A DNA stretch of 64,000 bases, taken from contig JAJNNX010000015.1 of NCBI GenBank assembly GCA_023159155.1, positions 248,001 through 312,000 on the forward strand, read 5' to 3'. The position numbers were made by a program, and so were the translations under genes. The notes below the pieces were generated by a model, which was not told the origin of the DNA, made no database searches, and saw only the letters and a list, made by a program, of their open reading frames with translations. Source of the stretch: Ustulina deusta (Eukaryota > Ascomycota > Sordariomycetes > Xylariales > Xylariaceae). Below, piece by piece: positions 11,743 through 22,563 of the stretch (positions within the stretch are counted from its first letter, which is position 1; each line of letters starts with the position of its first letter).

Positions 11743-13756
11743 ATGAGTATGAAGTTGGACGAAGTCGACCGCGAGCTCGCAAGAGCAGAGAATGATGCGC
11801 TCTCCGGGGGCAGCCCGCAGCCACAACACCGCCGGGCCAGCAATGAGGTTGAGCGTGTGGTCTCGGCATCATCCGTGTTGACAACATCGACGAGCGACGC
11901 TGCCGGCCTCTCCTACCGCCCAGTTAGCATGAACCGAGTTCCCACATCACGCGATCTCGAGAGATGCCCCACAGAACTCAGTCGGATACACACGGCACTC
12001 AGTCAACACGGCAGTACAGTCGGACGCGGTCCCAATTCTAGGAAGCGGGATTCCGAGAAACCGCTTCCCGCCTTTGGTGCCGGGAAACCTCTTCCGCCAC
12101 AGTTGCCAGACCGCGAGGCGTACGTCGTCGAGTTTGACGGCCCTGACGACCCTTACCATCCCCAGAATTGGCCATTCAAGAAAAAGTAAGTTTTCAAGTG
12201 CTCCTGAATATAGTAGAAATGCAGTAGCTGACAAGACTTATCTTTAGGTTAATTACTTCCGCTATCCTAGGTTTTACAACGATAACAGCGGCGTTCACTT
12301 CTAGTATCTTCTCGGCTGCAACACCTTACGTAGCGAAGCAGTTCGGTGTGAGCTTGGAGGTCGGCGTATTAGGGGTGTCTCTGTACGTCCTCGGGTTCGC
12401 AACAGGGCCGACCGTCTGGGCACCCCTGTCTGAGTTGAAGGGTCGGCGTCTGCCCATTGTAGTGTCAATGTTCAGCTTCTCTATCTTCACCATTGCTTGC
12501 GCAGTGGCCAAAGACTTGCAGACATTGCTTATCTGCCGATTCTTCGCCGGTTTCTTTGGAGCTGCACCGCTTACCATCGTTGGTGCCGTGTTCTCCGATA
12601 TGTTTGACAACGCAACTCGAGGTGTCGCCATCACTTCCTTTTCCATGGGTGTTTTCACCGGACCGCTTCTGGCGCCTTTGGTTGGAGGTTTCATTGTTGA
12701 ATCCTACCTTGGCTGGCGATGGACGATGTATATCGCCTCATTCATGGGCTTCCTTTCGTTTGGCCTCGACCTGCTGTTCATGAGCGAGTCCTATCCTCCA
12801 GTCGTCCTTGTCGAGAAGGCTGCCGAACTGCGTCGTCGTACTCTGAACTGGGGTATCCATGCTAAACAAGAAGAAATTGAAGTCGACTTTGCGGAGCTCA
12901 TCCAAAAGAACTTCACTCGACCCTTGAGACTGCTGTTCTTCGAGCCCATCGTCACTTTACTATCTCTATATGTAGCTTTCATCTACGGTCTTCTTTATCT
13001 TTTCTTGACCGCGTACCCTCTTGTTTTCCAGGGTATTCACCACTTCAACGCAGGCCAGTCAGGTCTGGCTTTCATAGGTATGGTCGTTGGCCAGCTTTTT
13101 GCGGGTGTAGCTGTGCTTTGCACGCAACCATGGTACCAACGCAAACTTGCCGCCAATAATGGTGTTCCAATTCCTGAATGGCGTCTACCTATTATCATTG
13201 TTGGTGGAGTTGCATTCACTGGGGGAATTTTCTGGTTCGGATGGTCTGGATACCGTGCCGACATTCACTGGATTGTGCCTACTCTTTCGGGCCTCCTCAG
13301 CGGCTTCGGTTTGTTGACCATCTTCCTTCAATCGCTAAACTACCTCGTCGATTCCTATCTCGTGTTGTAAGTTTCACCTTCAACTAGCCTTTGTTTGACC
13401 TTTGGACTAACATTCTCTTCAGCGCTGCTTCAGCTATTGCAGCCAACACGTTGCTGCGATCCCTTTTCGGAGCCACATTCCCCCTATTTGCCACCTATTT
13501 ATTCAAGGGACTTGGAATTCAATATGCTTCTACTCTGCTAGGAGGCATTGCCGCTCTTCTAGTACCAATTCCGATATTCTTTTATGTTTACGGACCTAAA
13601 ATCCGAGCAAAGAGTGCCTTCGCCCCCACTAATATGAACAGCATGATCGGCCCTGATTCTGAGAATGACGTGTCTAAGGAATCTAAAGACGACGTAGACT
13701 ACGTCGCTGCTTCCAATGTTCCAAGGAGGACGAGGAGCAATACGGAAAATGTCTGA
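11743..13756 (+). CDS. MFS drug:H+ antiporter-1 family transporter (Tpo1/polyamine-like)
   Basis: Exons 11743-12185, 12248-13366 and 13423-13756 join in frame (PFKK|KLITSA and YLV|FAASAI) to give 631 residues. A polar N tail of about 140 residues ends in a [10 protein letters not shown] motif typical of fungal DHA1 carriers. Twelve helices follow, with the loop motif [13 protein letters not shown], the helix-4 [14 protein letters not shown] segment and the antiporter motif [15 protein letters not shown] in helix 5. The central loop after [10 protein letters not shown] is basic, as in Tpo1-type polyamine and drug exporters. Two in-frame ATGs, 11743 and 11749, are both possible starts. Location is the plasma membrane; the substrate is not predictable. 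Confidence 0.9.
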
Positions 13757-15587
13757 GTATTTGTATCCACAAACTAAAAGCTAATAATTGCATCACTGGC
13801 GCCGTGTTTAGATGGTATGGGTTTATGCATTATGGAAGAGGGATATTTGTCTCACATTTGAGCGAACGTTTCGCGGCGTATCCTACATGGCTCTATTATG
13901 GAAAGGAGTTGATATAGTAGATAATTCGCCTACATAACATACATCATGAATTAATGACTAAATAACTCATAATTAAGTACTCGTAGCAGCGTGAATATGG
14001 AATATCAGCGGATTATTCGATCTTTCTTCAGAATAAAATCCTTACCCGCTAGACGGATAGCCATGTTTATAATACATCAATTCACCACGAGAACGTTTGT
14101 AGCCTGTTTCAAACTCCTAGTCGCGTTTTAGCAGGGCAACATGTAGACTCTCAGATATATTCAGCATTATTCTATAACACCGACTTAAGCGGCAACACAA
14201 CTCGGCCAGAGAAGAGCAAATACCTAAGCTACTTGGAATTCGCAGAGCATTGCAAGGTGCCATGACCAACGACTGACGAGGCCTCCCTACACATTCTCAC
14301 TCATAACGACGTACTATCGCAGTACTACAGTATCCATACTGCGTCGCAACATCTACGCCAACACGAAAGCAATACTATGTGTTGGGTGCGTATTATATAT
14401 GTTAGTTAACTACATTGTCGTCGGAAATGGCCAGCGAAGAAATAATCTACACCCAGCAGCGCCACCTATGAGGCTGGCTATAATTGCAGATACAAGTTCA
14501 CAAGCACGCTCTCTCTCCCTCGCCTCCTTAAAATGCCGAGCTCAGGTTCAGCGCATGCAGGTTTTGCGCTTGTTACTTTGTGCGCTTCTTATGTGCATCG
14601 CAACGTCGCCAGCAAGCATCGATTGTCTGCGCCCTTTGGTAGACGTCTAACCTCCTGAGAAACTCCGTTGGTCGTCTCAAGGGCAACCATAGTCTGGTAA
14701 TAGGTATTTGATGACAAGTGAAAGCAATGAGGTGTTATGGGGCAGCTTAGCCTGTCAGCTTCATCGATTCCCTAAGGGTATGGTTCGATTCGCCTTCAGA
14801 GATATTGCGTCCCACGCTCAAGAAGCAAGCACAATGGCTTGAGATTCCCATCTAATACTACTTACTGGCGTTCGCCGCAGGTTCGTTGACGACGCGATAA
14901 TAGACGGCGAAGACGAGGTCCAGATCCTCCACATTCCGACTCCCGACCGTGATTTATGGAGGTTCCAATGGAGGCCAGGGACGTAATCAAAGGCGGATAT
15001 CTATGTCGACTTTGACTGCCATGACAGATGTTTTCCATGCAGCCCCTCAAGTTGCCCGCAGTTGTTCTCCAGCATAGAAAATATGGACACCGACATTCAG
15101 CACAAGGTTGCTAGACTCCCGTTTTGCCCGAAGAACATGGTACGACGTGCTGAATCTCCCCTTGCGAGGCAGCCATTGACAAGGAAATAGATGGGGCTAC
15201 GTGTGCAATCACGAGAGGTTGCCATGCTCAGAAACAGGTAAAGTGGGTTCTGAACAAAGCAAGACATGGCGAATTGATCTGCCCGTCGCCCAGTATATTA
15301 ACAGTCATACAGTATCAAAGCAATCGTCGGGAATGATCCTATCTGCGAGACATTTTGACATGATCTTAAAGACGAGGAAATGATGCTTTTAGCAGGTATT
15401 GCTTCCTGTGAAGACGACATCGTGCCTACTCGCTGCAAGGGCTCCGTCAAGACCCTCTGTGCGATCAAGTGTGCTACTTGCGATCCGGGGCCAACCACTG
15501 TGCTCCTTTATTACTGCGTTTTTTTGCCTCAAACACTTAAGACGCTGAGCCGGCTCATAATAGTTAACAACGCGCTGATCCAAGGTG
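13757..15587. other. Gene-poor region with possible decayed coding fragments
   Basis: No intact gene is visible. One plus-strand stretch near 14878-14985 reads as an acidic open frame (RFVDDAIIDGEDEVQILH and onward) for about 36 codons before a stop and may be a relic, but it is too short to assign. Confidence 0.4.
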
Positions 15588-16198
15588 TTATCCGGGTTTA
15601 AATAAGCCGCGTCGCAGACGCAACGAATTCAGGTGACTGAACAACCCGTCATCGGTGGTAAAGACTGGAAAAGGTTTCGGCAGTTTGCAGTCTCTAAAGG
15701 GGGGTGTAAAAGACTCCAGGGAAACAACCATGTTATCACAGTAATAGGCCATACCAGCGTCCTGAGATAGGTTCCAGGTACTCTCATCCGGAATGATTCC
15801 AAACTTGCCGCCATTCGTCTTATGGTTACCCACCACGATATTGACATGTTCTAAGCCAAAAAGTGGCTCGGCTCTAGCCGCTGCCTCTTGCGGCCAACCA
15901 CCAGTTGTTCTATAGTCGATCTTGAGATTCTTCTCGACTGACTTGAGTTCCTAGGCTAAGCCGTCATCGGACGCATAAAAAAGACCTCATAGTCATCTAA
16001 AATATCAAGGTAGGAGGCCAGATCAGCTTTGGCCTCATTAATATAGTAGCAGCTATCCTCGACCAATGCGAGAGCCCGGCGATGCCGAGGCTGGTATCGC
16101 TATAGGTAGTTGAGAAGCGTCTTGGCAGCATCCTTGAGGACCCAGTAGGTGGCACAGCAGGGCCTGCACTGAAAGGTGATGTTTAATCTGGAGGGCAT
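15588..16198 (-). pseudogene. Broken gene of unknown family
   Basis: From an ATG at 16198 the minus strand reads MPSRLNITFQCRPCCATYWV and onward, coding-like for about 80 codons, but with an in-frame TAG after LLNYL and another stop after MRPMTA. Coding character resumes in a different frame (SVEKNLKIDYRTTGGWPQEA, then NIVVGNHKTNGGKFGIIPDE) to a stop at 15588. The two halves differ by a frame and are only about 30 nt apart, too close for an intron, so this is best read as a gene with a nonsense mutation and a frameshift. Helical and Cys-containing segments look protein-like, but I do not recognise the family. Confidence 0.5.
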
Positions 16199-16494
16199 GG
16201 CGTATATGGGATCGTTTCAGCCTAGGCCTGTTGAAGCTTGAGTATCTGACTGGTGGAGGACTGACGGCCGGACTTGGAGGAATTTTGTGAAGGAACCCGG
16301 GGGGAAGATGAGACACCCTTAGTGATGGAGGGGTTCAGAACTGGGTCCCTGGAAATGTGGGTCACTGTTGCACGCTGTGCCCCTCTGTCGAATCCGCGAA
16401 GTCGAACATAGACTCATGGTACCTATAAATATCAGTTTCTATTCTAGGACTCAATTATTTAATATTTTATAAATACCGAAAAGGGAAAAATAAT

Positions 16495-16524
16495 AAAAAT
16501 AAAAATAAAAATAAAAATAAAAAT
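16495..16524 (+). repeat. (AAAAAT)5 microsatellite
   Basis: Five exact copies of the hexamer AAAAAT lie in the decayed region between the two pseudogenes. Confidence 0.9.
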
Positions 16525-17452
16525 AACCTACTTTGTATAGTAATCTCAACACTAGGATTTCGCAGATAGAAGACCTAGGCTAAAGGGCAATGCTTATATA
16601 CTGGACAATAATTTCGGCAGAGCTTGCTGTGGCCTTCCTAGCCGAGGGACAAAGTACGTTGGTATCTTGAGCGACATTGAACACTCGGTACGAAGACCTC
16701 TGCTGACTCATTGTAGCGGCGGTGCGGCGGTCCCACTAGTTCTGCCTCCTCCGACCGCACTCTCGTCGTCGCCGCCGGCGCTCCGTTCTGCCATCAGCGC
16801 CTCGACTCCACCAGATCACCGTATCAGGGAAAACGGAACCGTCGGACCCCCGGAACACCCTGTTTATCCTCTTAACCGTCAAGTACCTATATCAAAGGTT
16901 TTAGGAAAAGGCGAGGGATTTCAAATTATATGCAAGCGTACATTAGAGGTTTTCTTATACGTGCTTTTGTCACGGCAACAAGTGGGTGGTTTGAGAACTC
17001 GAGGCAACAACAGCTTGCCGTCTTGAAAATAATATGCCGGTTTGTCCGTCGTAAACAGATTTGGCCAAATCTTACTCCCGAGATGTCAATATCGGGATAA
17101 AATTACGCTGACTAGAAACAGACAACGTGGCAGTGCTATTCTCGGACCATTGGTGAGCCACCGAAATCATCCCTCGTCCAGCCGGCTGGAGTCATCTCAT
17201 TAAGCTCAAGCCGTGCACTGCGGATACTAACTATATCAGAGTATATCTCAAGCGACGTAGTACCTCATGTGCAACAAGTCGTGACATAGCTCTTCTTTCC
17301 ATCTAGGAATTACATGACACTCGCCGTCGTACCCACGCTGGAACTAGTTGAATTGAAGAATCCGGTCACATTACATACACCGTACGCGGATTGACTGTTG
17401 CGAATTAGACGTCTATCGGAGGTGTGTAGTAGATAGGGCAAAATAGTGAAAC

Positions 17453-17814
17453 TCACCAACCCAAGGTATCTAAGCACGCGTATTCGGTTGATCCACGGTA
17501 TCCCGCGGCTGAGCAACAGTTGCCAAAAGTCGAGCCCTTGCAAACAAGTTTGCCAGTGTAGCCACAGGTTCCATCCTCGGAAACGGATCATGGTGTCTGC
17601 GTGGGCATGGTGCTCGTGGTTGTTGAGCTGGTCGTTGTCCTGGTCGTTGTCCTGGTCGTTGTCCTGGTCGACGAGTTGCACGACCCGCTCTGACATCCAG
17701 TACCGCAGTAGTTGATCGTATTGCCACAATAACCGCCTTTACTACAGCACGAGCCAAACTTAGGTGGACATTCGTACCACCCGTTCTGGCTGGTGCAGAG
17801 CCTGTCGGTAGACT
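17453..17814 (-). pseudogene. Decayed chitin-binding (hevein-type, ChtBD1) protein
   Basis: Read on the minus strand, the segment near 17680-17800 gives a complete hevein-type pattern: CPPKFGSCCSKGGYCG, then NTINYCGTGCQSGSC. A Thr/Arg-rich linker made of a 12-nt tandem repeat follows. In the same frame, after an in-frame TGA at 17590-17588, a second domain begins (DGTCG, VCKGSTFGNCCSAAGYRG) in which the expected Cys of GYCG is Arg and the last part is lost before a stop at 17453. Two ChtBD1 domains joined by a Thr-rich linker are common in secreted fungal chitin-binding proteins and chitinases. The stop and damaged second domain point to a relic. The 5' part was not found. Confidence 0.6.
17628..17670. 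repeat. 12-nt minisatellite, 3.6 copies
   Basis: The unit CTGGTCGTTGTC is repeated head to tail. On the minus strand it encodes the Thr-Thr-Thr-Arg linker of the chitin-binding relic. Confidence 0.9.
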
Positions 17815-18780
17815 TACCTGTATAAATTCAGACTGTATGCAAAAGATTGAGCTCAGGGGTGACCTCTTAGGGCACTACTAGGACAAAGAGAAGCAAAAGA
17901 TGAGATAACGGCAAATAGGGACGATGGTTAGTAATGAATGGAAAGCATGAGATTATCACTAAGCTTTCGTTAACTAGGATTGAAAACGAGACAACACGGA
18001 ACTAGCCAGGATGACTACCTCAAGCAGATTATCAACAATGACTTATTCCGTCTAGAGGATGATAGGACAACATGTAATATAAATAATGTAATAGGCGGGG
18101 GGAGAGGGCTTTGTAGCATATAGCATCACGGTAACTTTCATTCCAAGGGGAAAGAATAAAAGCATGGAAATATATATACCAACAACTAATTTACCGACAC
18201 TCTCTCTGTATCCTGGTTTATGTAACTCTCGCGGGCTTAGTGATAGCTGGCATAATAGTTCGATCAAAAATGGGCATTTCCCGCAGACTTCTCCAGCCTC
18301 CTCTTCCACGCCTGACCTCTGGAAGTTCATATTACATCCTCATGTACACAAGTTATAAATATCTCTATAATCCATGAAGGCATTTATATAAATGGCCCTC
18401 TGTACATATGCGGCGAAGTCCTCACTGCCAATTCCGTAAGATAGTAACAGGATATAACGGGGGTGGCTCACCGAGCATCGTTGCCTGAACCCTGAGGGAG
18501 AAATAGGGTTCACTAATGTTACCTAAAGAGGTTGTAATGGAGGCATGCTACTCCTCGCGCGGATTACCTGTTTGTCAACTGACTCGACAAATTTGCTTGG
18601 AAGGGCTAGTGGCGAGTCACTGCATTTCAACCAAGAGGAAATAGAGATCACATTCTTACATCAGCAAGAACCTGGAAACAAAGCCCCTACCAAACGAGGC
18701 GATCTAACAAAACATCGGACTTTTGATTTAGAACTCTTGACACGTCTATGTATAGGTAGGTAACAAGATAACTAAACCGT
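17815..18780. other. Intergenic region downstream of trpE
   Basis: AT-rich, with TAGGTA words near 18754-18765. Nothing coding is recognised; it contains the 3' flank of the minus-strand anthranilate synthase gene. Confidence 0.55.
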
Positions 18781-20490
18781 CTATGCTTTCTGCCGCTTGG
18801 CGTAGAGATTCTCCGCCGACGTGATGCAATGCATGTTTGCGCCCAGCTTGTTCATAGTCTCCATCCACTCCTCATACTCATCCGAGTCGAAGACGATACC
18901 GCCGCCTGTCGATATATTAGGTTAGTCAAATATTCGTGTACAGGCTAGTGGTGCCTTGGCGTCGTGGAGTCGCTTAGTGGTCAACTTACCAGCTTGGAGG
19001 TACGCAACACCATCCTTAACCATCATTGTACGTAGGGCTATACACGTGTCCATGGCCCCCTCCTTTTCGTTTCCCCTGGTATCTACGCTGTTATAGCCGA
19101 AATACCCCACGGCGCCAGCGTAGATCCCCCTCTTTTCTTGCTCCAACTCGGCAATTAGTTCCATTGCCCGGACCTTAGGGGCGCCGGAAACGGTGCCAGC
19201 GGGGAATATAGAGCGAAAGGCATCAAATCGCGTTTGACCAGGGCGCAAAACGCCCGAAACCTGCGATACAAGGTGCTGAACATGGCTGAACCTCTCAACA
19301 ACCATGAGGCGGTCGACACGCGTTGTTAGTGGGTCACATACGCGGTTGATGTCGTTCCGCGCGAGATCAACGAGCATGACATGCTCGGCACGATCCTTTA
19401 GCGAGGATCGTAACTCGTTGGCGAGCCGCTCATCCTCCTCTGGCGTCTTCCCGCGCTTAACTGTCCCGGCGATGGGGTGTGTAATGATGCGACCATCTTC
19501 CTCTTTGACTAGTAGCTCGGGCGAGGCACCCACGATCTGGAAGTCTCGGCAATTCACGTAGAAGAGGTAGGGCGACGGATTAACGGTGCGCAAGTGGCGA
19601 TATATGTTGAAAGGATGCAGCGAAGTTGGGCGTGCGAATCGTTGGGACGGTACTGCTTGGATGATATCGCCAACGACGATGTGCTTCTTGAGTTCGGTGA
19701 CATGGTTCTCGAACCCTGCGCGGCCAATGTTGGAGGTGTATTCTTGACCCAGCTTGATCGGCTGTTGTTCGGGAAGGGGTATCTCGGGGGCGGTGAGAAC
19801 ATCAATGAGCTCGCGGATGACGGCGGTGGCCTTGCCGTACTCGGCAGGCAGGGAAGCCAGGTTGTCGGGGATGTGGAGATAGGTAATGACTTTGACGACG
19901 CCGTAGAAGCTGTCGAAGGCCACAATGGTATCGAAGAGCATGAACAGCGATTCGGGAATATGGAGCACATCCTTCATCGGCCGGGCCGTCTTGGGTTCGA
20001 AATATTGCACACAGTCGTATCCTACGTAGCCGATGGCGCCGCCTGTGAGAGGCGGCAGCCTGAGATCTGGCACTTCGGCGACTACTCGCTCTGCCAATTC
20101 CTTCTCCAGGGCCGGGAGCGGATCTACAGCCTCCCCATGGCCGTCTCCCGTCGTGATAATCTTCCGCGGGCCCGCACCGACAAAACTATAGCGGCCAACT
20201 CGCTCGGTGGCTGCGCTCTCGTAGAGGAACGAGAAGTCGGACTTGGAATGGGCCGATACCTTCAAGTAGGCGGCTGAGGGCGTTATTAGATCGGCAGATA
20301 TTTGGCCATACAACGGGACGATATTGGGCTTCTTGGAGTCTGGGGGAGGCGGCTGCGAGAGTATTTCCTGCACCGTTTCGAGCGACGGCAGAACGACATC
20401 CTGTCCGACACATGCATATCGTCAGTCATCGGCCGATTGGGTCATTGAAGATTGGAGATTGGGCGTTGTAGTTCCTACTGCTTGTGCCAT
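18781..20490 (-). CDS. trpE: Anthranilate synthase component I
   Basis: Three exons on the minus strand, 20490-20479, 20400-18990 and 18905-18781, give 515 residues. The 12-nt first exon encodes MAQA; its GTAGGA donor, ACTGAC branch and GACAG acceptor restore frame into DVVLPSLETVQEIL. Reading straight through instead meets a TGA. The enzyme makes anthranilate from chorismate and glutamine (with the TrpG/TRP3 partner), the first step of tryptophan synthesis. Seen: the FLYESA feedback-site segment (about residues 62-67), IVGASPELL, HPIAGTVKRG, LVDLARNDI, the SGAPKVRAMELI motif, and the C-terminal QAGGGIVFDSD loop spanning the last intron. No fused amidotransferase is present. TGACTCA-type sites upstream suggest CpcA/Gcn4 general amino-acid control. 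Confidence 0.95.
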
Positions 20491-20581
20491 GGCTGGTAAA
20501 TTTCCGATGTGGGTTTATATTTGCATTCGGGTGAGGCAATTCGCCTCGTTGAGCGCTCTATTCTGGCTCTATTCTCTCTGT

Positions 20582-20588
20582 TGACTCA
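20582..20588 (+). promoter_or_regulatory. CpcA/Gcn4-type site TGACTCA upstream of trpE
   Basis: A perfect TGACTCA core lies about 92 bp upstream of the proposed trpE ATG. This is the established binding core of Gcn4/CpcA/CPC1, the bZIP activator of amino-acid biosynthesis genes; function here is inferred. Confidence 0.7.
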
Positions 20589-20737
20589 CTCAGCGGCAAC
20601 TTCAATTCCGTGCTTCCCAGATTATAGATACCGAGTTACTCGATTTGACGGTTACTCCGAACGCCGGAACGCGGGGCAGTAATGGCACACGTATACAGTA
20701 CCTAATCACATTGATCCACACTGTACGGGGTGTGACG

Positions 20738-20744
20738 TGACTCG
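20738..20744 (+). promoter_or_regulatory. Near-consensus CpcA/Gcn4 site TGACTCG
   Basis: A one-mismatch copy of the TGACTCA core, overlapping a TGACGTGA word, lies about 250 bp upstream of the trpE start and 150 bp from the perfect site. Confidence 0.4.
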
Positions 20745-21053
20745 CTGCATACAATCACAATTCGTTTATCATTTGTGTTGCTCTCGGCGAAGTTCTCTCT
20801 GAATTCCTTATTGCTCACATGCGACAGGCACGAGGCCCAAACAAATAACAAGATGAGAACACCTACAAAACGAGAGAGTCTATGAGCTTCTGTTATTTCT
20901 TGTCATCTCCCTGAGGTAGGTATCTGCCTTCCCCCATCCCGACTAGGCCCGAGTACCGGTGACCGGGAATTTAAGATTCTTCAAATGCCAATCTGGACAA
21001 GTAGTCTTCCGCAGGCGTGGATGCCTGGTTAACTACGTACTGCGACACTATTA

Positions 21054-21071
21054 TCTCTCTCTCTCTCTCTC
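21054..21071. repeat. (TC)9 microsatellite
   Basis: Nine TC dinucleotides directly next to the 3' end of the small minus-strand gene that stops at 21073. Confidence 0.85.
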
Positions 21072-21072
21072 G

Positions 21073-21747
21073 CTAGCTCTCAATCGCCAACGCCTTTGCG
21101 CCGACCAACCTTGCGCCCGCGCCCTTACCGTCCGTCGTCAGGATCCAATACTCGGCTTTGATGCCCCTCTTCGCGATCCGATAGACCCGCACATCATTTC
21201 CCTTACCCGCCTTGCTCACAGCATCAAGAATCTCACTGTATTCTCCTTGCGTATCCCAGTCGGCCGGGTCTTGTATCTCGATGTCTGCCTTTGACGGGTT
21301 GGGGTGGTGTATTAAGGTTGCTAACTCCTCTGCGGAACAACATTTGTTAGCTACCTTCAAATATGGACAAGTGCGATAAACCGTTTCGTAGATAGCCTGG
21401 GAATAGATACGCCGAGGCAGGTGTAGTAGAAGGTAGGTGTGGAAAAGAAAAAGGGAAAAGAGAGGTAGAAAAGAGTGGTGCGGTTGTCTAATCTATATAA
21501 ACACACCTTCATCAGGTAGTCCTCTGCCACCCTCATCCCACGCTAGACACACTGGCATGAAGGGTTCGTCGGCATCGCTCACATAGAAGGCGTATTTCGT
21601 GGCTTCCTGGATAACAGCGGGGATCTTGGCTCCGTCATCCGTGGCCTTGAATTCATCCTTGCTGTAGCTTTGTGGTTTGGCGTAGCCTTCGCTTGGGTCC
21701 CGATTGGCCTTGTCAAGGAATGCCATGTAATCATCATCCGATGCCAT
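21073..21747 (-). CDS. Small conserved fungal protein of unknown function
   Basis: Two minus-strand exons, 21747-21507 and 21329-21073, join as LPDE|EELATLIHH (CCGCAG acceptor, GCTAAC branch) to give 165 residues starting MASDDDYMAFLDKANRDPSE. The ATG is in strong context (AAAATGG). The protein is acidic at the N terminus, with a central VIQEATKYAFYVSDADEPFMPV segment and a C-terminal half including WDTQGEYSEILDAVSKA and YWILTTDGKGAGARLVG. Similar small proteins occur across Pezizomycotina, but I know no assigned function. The frame stays open upstream for another 92 codons (see the next entry), so a longer mitochondrial form is possible. Confidence 0.78.
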
Positions 21748-21993
21748 TTTCGTTGCTGCTGCAGCTGTGAAGCCTCGAAGGCGAGGATGCCTAGAGGCGG
21801 TTTGTCGTTGCAATTGTCCGTTTAATCCAAGTCTGAAGAGACAGCCTGCTCGCAGGAAGGCGGGGAGTAGAGTTCGAGAGAAGGCTAGGTTTTGTTGTGA
21901 AATATACCGTCTCGAGTACAATGTAAAACCCAAAGCTTGGAACTTGTTGCAAGCTGTTGCTCGTTTAAGACAAAAGGGCGAACGAGTTGTCAT
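21748..21993 (-). other. Possible mitochondrial leader (in-frame N-terminal extension)
   Basis: From an upstream in-frame ATG at 21993 (weak context) to the strong ATG at 21747, 82 codons contain no Asp or Glu but many Arg, Ser, Leu and Ala. They include YSRRYISQQ, FSRTLLPAFLRAGCLFRLGL and a terminal RLRGFTAAAATK. This is the composition of a mitochondrial targeting peptide with a plausible cleavage site near RGF|T. It may give an alternative translation start, or merely be 5' leader. Confidence 0.45.
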
Positions 21994-22563
21994 TGGGACA
22001 GAATTGTTGGGGGGTGAATTCAATTACGCGGACGCAGTGTGGTTGATTTGTCGCTGTTGGTTGGAATTGGATGATTGGACTCGTTACATCATATCTCCTG
22101 CTCATAGAACACGCTATACCCGGGTAGGTTAACCTATGTGTAACCGAAGGTGGGGTCGGCGTGAGAACAATAGCAGACCCTTAGTCTTGAATGATCCTGA
22201 GTTGTCACTACCGACCCGAAAATATTAGTTGCCGGTAGTAAGTCTGTACCATGCATCCGATGCACTTCTGAACGAGTTAGGTTCCTTCTCCCAAGTCCCG
22301 ACTACCGCTCAAACTGTCTAGTAACTAGGTAGGTACTCCGGAATTATTCTTTGCGTCATAGTTTGGGCACTGTTTATCACGATGGAACTCAAGGACCAGA
22401 AAATTTGGTTGGGGAATCTAATGGGCTTTTTTTCATTCATGCAGTTTCTCATTAGCTGCGACTCAAATGCCAATCCGTGAGACCACCACGCCCATTGCAG
22501 TAGCCGAAAATGGAACCGAGAACACCGATGCAAAGACTAGATATAAGGAAATACAAAGCTGCC
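21994..22563. other. Intergenic region
   Basis: Contains the promoter of the small gene and the 3' flank of the L3 gene. A TAGGTAGGTA word lies at 22325-22335. Nothing else is supported. Confidence 0.55.

Noticed and set aside
14740..14800. GGTTCGATTC word resembling a tRNA B box
   Set aside because: No acceptor stem, anticodon arm or proper A box can be folded around it.
16667..17026. 119-codon plus-strand open frame
   Set aside because: Lacks an ATG at its start, has low-complexity composition and no splice context, and lies in decayed DNA.
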